Part shown: piece after piece, positions 22,808-27,198 of the stretch
Layout: each line of letters begins with the position of its first letter
Numbering within the stretch: the first letter of the stretch is position 1
NCBI GenBank assembly: GCA_964362485.1
Contig: CAYIEX010000005.1
Location: forward strand, 1-27,198
Length of the DNA: 27,198 nt
DNA from: CAMAVK01 sp964362485
GTDB lineage: Archaea; Nanobdellota; Nanobdellia; Woesearchaeales; GW2011-AR9
Reading direction: 5' to 3'
The notes under the pieces: generated by a model
What the model saw: the letters and a program-made list of their open reading frames with translations, nothing else
Database searches by the model: none
Told to the model about the DNA's origin: nothing
Program-made: the position numbers and the translations under genes

Positions 22808-24112
22808 ATGGTGAGTGAAAGGAGAGTGATGGTGGCTGTAGCAGGGCTATTACTTTTATCCAGTATTCTATATAGCGTTACAATCACCACCATTACGGGT
22901 GCTGCTTCAGCTGGAGGCGAGGTTGGTTTTTGTTTTGCAGGTAAAATCGAGCTGCAACCCATTGCTAATCAAACAGGGTATGTTGGTACGCGATTTGAAT
23001 ACCCGGTTAATGTAACAGCAACATGTCCAAGTGAGACAATGACTTTTTCTGGCAATGCTACCCCAGATTTCGATTCGTATTTTATTAATGGTTCAACAGG
23101 TATTATGAATTTCACACCCGTAAGTGGGGAGGAAGGTGAATACACGATCAATATTTCCGTTGTTAAAACCGGATTTGATGCGAATAGTACCACTTTTACT
23201 TTTACAATCCAAGGATCTATTCACCCAGAGAATGTTACATGCAGTCTTAATTCTAGTAATAGCAGCAGAATTAGTATGAACTGGAATGATGTTTCGGGGG
23301 CATCGTATTACAAGGTATATTATTCCACCAATATATCTCAAGTGGCAAATTTGAGCAGTAATACTAGCCTTGGGAGCAATGTTAGTGTTATATTTTTGAA
23401 CGATAGTGTGTGGTCGGACACCACTCACCTTGGTGTACAACGTCAGTATTATACAGTAAGCGCAGTTAAGAATGGACAGGAGGGATTTAGTATCGAGCCA
23501 GCCTGTGGAAAAATGACATATTACTATGATGTTCCCGTTTCGGGTACGTATGGTGCACTCGCCTCAAATAGAGTTACGGTATATTTGAACGCCACATACA
23601 CGGCCGAGACTTTTCTTCAGGAAATTCCCGGTTCGCTTAATCCAACTATCTCTAGGTTGGATAAAAGTAATGGATCAGGTGAGTATTATACAACACACGT
23701 TCGTGGCCTTAATGATGGTAATAATTTCAATTTGGAGCCTGTTATTGCTTATCAAGTAACGGTTGATAATTACCACAATCAAACAATTGTAGGAAAAATT
23801 TATCGGCCACCATACAATGTATCATACGACGCGCCATTCTCTAGTACATATGGGACGCTCGCAACGAACTTCAGAGGATTTTATGATAATAGTAAAGCGT
23901 ATACTGCTGAAAGCTTCTTACAAGAGATACCAGCAGATTTAAATCCTACAATTTCTAGACTGGATAAAAGTGATGGGTCAGGAGAGTTCCTTACAACACA
24001 CGTTCGTGGTCTTAATGATGGTAATAGCTTTGTAATGTATCCCGGCGTGGGGTATGCAGTTACGGTAGATAGTGCTTATAATCACACATTTTGTGTGTCC
24101 TGCTTTAGGTGA
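22808..24112 (+). CDS. Exported Asn-rich surface protein with two 80-residue repeats
   Basis: 434 aa. A hydrophobic signal/anchor at about 7-27 leads into TITTITGAASAGG. Residues about 45-140 resemble a cadherin-like/He_PIG Ig domain (PIANQTGYVGTRFEYPVNV, STGIMNFTPVSGEEGEYTI); about 145-235 resemble a fibronectin type III domain (RISMNWNDVSGASYYKVYYS). Residues 242-321 and 342-421 are direct repeats, each with TAE(T/S)FLQEIP, LNPTISRLDKS, GSGE, TTHVRGLNDGN and a closing VTVD; they resemble the LISLP-type beta domains of secreted archaeal proteins. Numerous Asn-x-Ser/Thr sites suggest N-glycosylation. It ends CVSCFR without a C-terminal anchor. The next gene starts 4 nt after its stop, so they form an operon. 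Confidence 0.8.
   Translation: MVSERRVMVAVAGLLLLSSILYSVTITTITGAASAGGEVGFCFAGKIELQPIANQTGYVGTRFEYPVNVTATCPSETMTFSGNATPDFDSYFINGSTGIMNFTPVSGEEGEYTINISVVKTGFDANSTTFTFTIQGSIHPENVTCSLNSSNSSRISMNWNDVSGASYYKVYYSTNISQVANLSSNTSLGSNVSVIFLNDSVWSDTTHLGVQRQYYTVSAVKNGQEGFSIEPACGKMTYYYDVPVSGTYGALASNRVTVYLNATYTAETFLQEIPGSLNPTISRLDKSNGSGEYYTTHVRGLNDGNNFNLEPVIAYQVTVDNYHNQTIVGKIYRPPYNVSYDAPFSSTYGTLATNFRGFYDNSKAYTAESFLQEIPADLNPTISRLDKSDGSGEFLTTHVRGLNDGNSFVMYPGVGYAVTVDSAYNHTFCVSCFR
23531..23770 (+). repeat. 240-bp coding repeat, copy 1
   Basis: Encodes residues 242-321 of the 434-aa surface protein; paired with the copy at 23831-24070. The most conserved nucleotides are near 23690-23728 (ACAACACACGTTCGTGG and the following AATGATGGTAAT). 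Confidence 0.75.
23831..24070 (+). repeat. 240-bp coding repeat, copy 2
   Basis: Same length as copy 1, with a 60-bp linker between them, so the period is exactly 300 bp. Confidence 0.75.
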
Positions 24113-24116
24113 GAGG

Positions 24117-25085
24117 ATGAGAAAAACGATTATATTAATTGTATTTTTGGTTACCCTACTTGGTGCTGTTGGACAATCAAAACCTATCGCAGGATTGGTC
24201 ACTTTTGAAGGAGGTACGGCAAGTTTTCCTGTTATTGTCCATGTTGAACTCGAAGATAAACGAATTTGCATTATTAAACCCTCAAGCATAACGGGAACGG
24301 ATGGCAGTTTTGCTACCAATCTTGAAAACTTAGTATTACAGGAATTCCCAGCAGTGCGATGTAACGGCTTATGGAATGCAGGAAATAGGATTTGGTATGA
24401 GGTGACAAGTAACCAAGGAACAGTCTCGTCCCAAGCATTAGAGCTGCAGTCAGGTACGGGACTTCAAATGCTAACTCCTATTTCAATAGCAGTGAAGGGG
24501 GGTGCAGCATCGTTGCCAATGGGTGGGGGTGGGGGGAGTGGTGCTACAAGAGCACCAGATCTTAATGGATCGGAACCGGTTACATTGCCAAATTCGAAGT
24601 ATCCAACCTTGCAGCTGGATTCACAGATTACTAATAATGAGATTATTGCTGTTGTTAAGGGAAATGGCGAGATGGGAGGTATGCTGCGAGTAGTACTCTA
24701 TCGTCTTCCGGATGATACTCAGGTGATGTATCAGGAATTTTCTATTACGATGTTTCCTTTTGAGCAGGAAGTGCGCTTTAAAGTTAAAGATATTGAAGCA
24801 GGGTTGTATAAAGTCCAGGCATTCTTTTTTGTTGAGGATGTGCTGCAATCTGTATCCGCATATGATACATTTACAATACGTAAAGAGGATCTTGAAATTA
24901 AAAAAGATAACTTTGCAGGACTAGCAATGTATGCCAAGTCAACAGTAGTTGACTCTTTAAGCGGAAAATATACAGCGATGTGGGCTTATCTGATCGCAGG
25001 TGTACTGATCTTTATAGCCTTAATACTCTTCATTTACAAACGTCGGCATTATTCACGCGAGATTACAATCAAAGAGATTAAATGA
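24117..25085 (+). CDS. Surface protein with C-terminal membrane anchor
   Basis: 322 aa from the ATG at 24117, which has AGGTGAGAGG just before it; the upstream in-frame ATG at 24072 lies inside the previous gene and is rejected. Signal peptide MRKTIILIVFLVTLLGAVGQ, then a domain beginning SKPIAGLVTFEGG with DGSFATNLENL, CNGLWNAGNRIWYEV and SGTGLQML, which is paralogous to the N-terminus of the 25528 gene. A Gly-rich linker (MGGGGGSGATRAP) precedes a second beta domain (GMLRVVLYRLPDD, VRFKVKDIEAGLYKVQAFFF). One C-terminal membrane helix (YLIAGVLIFIALILFIY) ends with a basic tail, leaving the bulk of the protein outside the cell. Role unknown; a partner of its neighbours is likely from gene order. 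Confidence 0.82.
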   Translation: MRKTIILIVFLVTLLGAVGQSKPIAGLVTFEGGTASFPVIVHVELEDKRICIIKPSSITGTDGSFATNLENLVLQEFPAVRCNGLWNAGNRIWYEVTSNQGTVSSQALELQSGTGLQMLTPISIAVKGGAASLPMGGGGGSGATRAPDLNGSEPVTLPNSKYPTLQLDSQITNNEIIAVVKGNGEMGGMLRVVLYRLPDDTQVMYQEFSITMFPFEQEVRFKVKDIEAGLYKVQAFFFVEDVLQSVSAYDTFTIRKEDLEIKKDNFAGLAMYAKSTVVDSLSGKYTAMWAYLIAGVLIFIALILFIYKRRHYSREITIKEIK

Positions 25086-25162
25086 AAGAGAGTGAAGAGA
25101 TTAAGGAAATTCAAAGCTTATTTCTACAATGTTTTAGAAATGGAAAAAGAATGAAATATTAA
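25082..25162 (+). CDS. Possible 26-aa ORF overlapping the anchored surface protein
   Basis: MKESEEIKEIQSLFLQCFRN followed by GKRMKY. Its ATG overlaps the TGA of the preceding gene (ATGA), the same coupling used by real gene pairs here. Too short to judge by composition; it could also be chance. Confidence 0.25.
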   Translation: MKESEEIKEIQSLFLQCFRNGKRMKY

Positions 25163-25203
25163 TTTGGCTCGCCAGAACTCATTGTTTTGACTTTCGGGGA
25201 AGC

Positions 25204-25229
25204 GGTATAATTATACCATTTATGGTATA
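25204..25229. promoter_or_regulatory. Overlapping palindromic operators upstream of the winged-helix gene
   Basis: GGTATAATTATACC (25204-25217) is a perfect 14-bp palindrome. TATACCAT / ATGGTATA with a 2-bp spacer (25212-25229) is a second, 18-bp, inverted repeat sharing the middle TATACC. There are three GGTATA half-sites. The pair lies 21-46 bp upstream of the TATA box, a position fit for autoregulation by the 25280 product (inference). Confidence 0.65.
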
Positions 25230-25249
25230 TTTATTGCAACCAAGAAACA

Positions 25250-25257
25250 TTTAAAAA
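25250..25257 (+). promoter_or_regulatory. TATA box of the regulator-surface protein operon
   Basis: TTTAAAAA centred 26.5 bp before the ATG at 25280. No ribosome site follows. Confidence 0.6.
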
Positions 25258-25279
25258 CTCATTTTGTTTATGGTCGAAT

Positions 25280-25531
25280 ATGCCCGCGGTGTTAGATGGA
25301 TTAATTGACCCCAAGACTGCGGCGGTTCTTAGGACTCTCTTACGCCATAGTGATAAGTTGTACCATTTGCATTCTTTGGCGAGAGCTTCTAAAATTCCGG
25401 TTACGACCACTTCTCGGATTATTAAACGTCTGGTAGATACACAATTCGCAACTGAAGTGCGTGTTGGCAAGATGTCGCTCTATAAATTAGCGGAAAATGA
25501 AAAAGCGCAGCAAGTGGGTGACTTGTTATGA
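25280..25531 (+). CDS. Winged helix-turn-helix transcription regulator
   Basis: 83 aa, a minimal DNA-binding domain. KTAAVLRTLLRHSDKLYHLH forms the first helices, SLARASKIPVTTTSRIIKRLVDTQFATEV the helix-turn-helix with recognition helix TTTSRIIKRLVD, and EVRVGKMSLYKLAENEKAQQ the beta wing and final helix, as in MarR/ArsR/TrmB-type folds. No effector domain is attached, so it probably responds through dimerisation or a partner. The leaderless start at 25280 is set by the TATA box; an ATG at 25270 is in another frame and gives only 12 codons. Palindromic operators lie directly upstream. Its stop overlaps the ATG of the large surface gene (ATGA), so regulator and surface protein are made from one message. 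Confidence 0.85.
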   Translation: MPAVLDGLIDPKTAAVLRTLLRHSDKLYHLHSLARASKIPVTTTSRIIKRLVDTQFATEVRVGKMSLYKLAENEKAQQVGDLL

Positions 25532-27198
25532 AAACCCACCACATTCTGTTGGCCGGAATTTTGGTTTTGTTGCTCTGCAGTGTCAGTGCTCTTGCTGCTA
25601 CAAAACCGATTGCAGGATATATGTTTAAAACGGATGGAATAACGGGTGCTGAAAATGCATCGGTGCGAGTTTATGTTAATCAGGCGAGTGTCAGTGCTGC
25701 AAATCCATGTTATACTAATCCTGCGGTCCTCGCTGGTTCGGATGGTTCATGGTCTACAAATTTAGGAAATTTGAAACGAGGAGATAATGGAAATGACTGC
25801 TCTGGTTTTTGGGCGACAGATGATGCTATCTGGGCAGTTGCAATTGGACAAAATGTAAGTCCTGAGCATGGCAACGGAACTACAGCTAATACTACTATCT
25901 CGTCTGGCTCAGGGTTACAGTATCTTGCTAATTTAACTCTTCCCGATGGCCCAGATCGAGTGGCACCGGTTGTTCATTTGATTGTGCCAACGAATTATAC
26001 GAATAAAACCGATGGGTTAGTAATCTTCTCGTACAATGTGACAGATTCCAGTGCAATTAGTAATTGTAGTTTACTGTTTAATGGAACAATTAACTCAACT
26101 AATACTACAGTTACCAAAAACATTAGCCAAAATATTACAATTAACCCCATGCTTGATGGTCATTATAACTGGAGTATTGGTTGTTACGATAATCAGTCTA
26201 ATTATAATACGAGTATAGAAACGTATTTTTTGAATGTTTCGAAGATTGGTAGATTTAATATTAGTTTGATTATACCCACAGCAAATACAAGCGTGGAACA
26301 AAACCAATTTTTTTTATTTACCATGCAAATTCGCTGTTTGGATGGGGGGTGTGGTGATGTTAATGCAAGCCTTGATCCTATTGTACTTGAACAGCCGTAT
26401 CTCACGTTTTGGGAGCGAGTGTGGGAGAGTATTACAAAGTTCTTTAGCGGAAACTTAATTACTGGTCAAGCGACCGGCGCTCTTGTTCCAACAACACCCA
26501 CAACTCCGTTTTATACTAATGGATCAAATCCACAGAATGGAAGTAATGTAAGTTGCCTTGTAGGTATGGGCCAGGGAAGTGCATGCAATGTTTCGTGGTA
26601 TGTCAATGCATCCGGCGCTGTTGCAACCTCTGCTGAGTTTTGGGGATTTGCAAACTCCACAGTGTATAGCACAGCGAAAAACGAAACTCCTCACTTTTAT
26701 ATTACAATTACGGAATCAATTCTTCCTGTAGTATTGGACTATGTTCCAAATGGAGAGTCATTTAATGTAAGTTCACAAATTCAAATCGGGGTTAATGCAA
26801 CTGACCTGCAAAACATTTCTGCTGTGAAAGCTAACGTAACATATCCCAACAATACAATTGAGGTACTTACATTATCAAGGGTTGGGAGTACCAACAAATT
26901 TAATGCTAGTTATACAATTCCTGCGCGTACGGGACTTTATACAGTGCGATTTATAGCCAATGATACGGGAAACAACATTAATAGTTCGGTGACTACAAAT
27001 TTCACTGCGCTAGATGTTGTTGCTCCTAATGTTACTCGTCTAAGACCTACTGTGAGTTTCGTAACTAATACCAGTTCGATAATTGAGGTTGGGGTTAATG
27101 TTACTGATAATGTGAATGTAAGCATTGTTCTTGCCACAATTACTTCTCCAAATAGTAGCGTTACAAATTGGTCACTCGCTAAACAGGGTTCGACGAGT
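25528..27198 (+). CDS. Large exported Asn/Ser/Thr-rich surface protein (partial, runs off the window)
   Basis: 557 codons are open from the ATG at 25528 to the window edge without a stop. Signal peptide MKTHHILLAGILVLLLCSVS with cleavage near ALAA, then TKPIAGYMFKTDG, DGSWSTNLGNL, CSGFWATDDAIWAV and SGSGLQYL, a domain paralogous to that of the 24117 protein. Ig-like beta domains follow, several starting with a Pro-containing step (DRVAPVVHLIVP, ESILPVVLDYVP, DVVAPNVTRLRP). A helical insertion FWERVWESITKFF (from residue 294) runs into NLITGQATGAL. Very many Asn-x-Ser/Thr sites point to heavy N-glycosylation on the cell surface. It is translationally coupled to the winged-helix regulator. Adhesin- or S-layer-like role is inference. 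Confidence 0.82.
   Translation, partial: MKTHHILLAGILVLLLCSVSALAATKPIAGYMFKTDGITGAENASVRVYVNQASVSAANPCYTNPAVLAGSDGSWSTNLGNLKRGDNGNDCSGFWATDDAIWAVAIGQNVSPEHGNGTTANTTISSGSGLQYLANLTLPDGPDRVAPVVHLIVPTNYTNKTDGLVIFSYNVTDSSAISNCSLLFNGTINSTNTTVTKNISQNITINPMLDGHYNWSIGCYDNQSNYNTSIETYFLNVSKIGRFNISLIIPTANTSVEQNQFFLFTMQIRCLDGGCGDVNASLDPIVLEQPYLTFWERVWESITKFFSGNLITGQATGALVPTTPTTPFYTNGSNPQNGSNVSCLVGMGQGSACNVSWYVNASGAVATSAEFWGFANSTVYSTAKNETPHFYITITESILPVVLDYVPNGESFNVSSQIQIGVNATDLQNISAVKANVTYPNNTIEVLTLSRVGSTNKFNASYTIPARTGLYTVRFIANDTGNNINSSVTTNFTALDVVAPNVTRLRPTVSFVTNTSSIIEVGVNVTDNVNVSIVLATITSPNSSVTNWSLAKQGSTS

Noticed and set aside
24072..24116. Upstream ATG for the anchored surface protein
   Set aside because: It lies within the preceding gene and precedes the natural signal peptide; the ATG at 24117 has its own ribosome site.

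Overview
The window looks like a piece of an archaeal chromosome, probably from a DPANN lineage such as Woesearchaeota (inference). Many genes are preceded by an A/T-rich TATA-like box centred about 24-27 bp upstream of the start codon with no Shine-Dalgarno site, which is the layout of archaeal leaderless transcripts. Genes inside operons more often carry GGAGG/GGTGA-type sites or ATGA stop/start overlaps. Archaeal-type CMP kinase, SlyD-like FKBP, FtsZ and a zinc-binding MetRS fit this. A bacterial-type GroEL/GroES pair and a BRO-N gene of the kind common in bacteria suggest past gene import.

Layout. 1-2024 (minus): a small HPF/RaiA-like protein, groES and groEL (groEL cut by the window edge), a likely stress/proteostasis cluster. 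2258-5803: a six-hairpin glycosidase-like enzyme, an unknown 184-aa protein, a GT2 glycosyltransferase overlapping a two-TM protein, and a TM/coiled-coil protein. 5849-6091: a non-coding array of four clear, perhaps five, imperfect palindromes lying exactly between two divergent TATA boxes; I consider it the most unusual non-coding element here. 6146-10475: cytidylate kinase, FKBP isomerase, two unknown proteins and ftsZ. 10481-11595 (minus): BRO-N gene followed by a small gene that is intact only if a -1 frameshift is allowed. 11658-19735 (minus): three very large exported or membrane-anchored proteins joined by ATGA overlaps, ending in a possible 35-aa ORF. 19889-22633 (minus): methionyl-tRNA synthetase that appears to carry a B3/B4-type (PheRS beta/COG3382-like) domain between the anticodon-binding region and the C-terminal OB fold. 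22808-27198 (plus): a second cell-surface cluster: an Asn-rich exported protein with two 80-residue repeats, a C-terminally anchored protein, a winged-helix regulator with a palindromic upstream operator, and, overlapping the regulator's stop codon, a large exported protein that runs off the window.

How it fits together: roughly half the window encodes envelope proteins (two clusters on opposite strands on either side of metG), with glycan-active genes (GT2, glycosidase-like) elsewhere and housekeeping genes between. No tRNA, rRNA, CRISPR array or insertion sequence was recognised. The only gene-free stretch above 300 bases is 5804-6145, which holds the palindrome array and two promoters. All family assignments come from reading motifs, without database searches.
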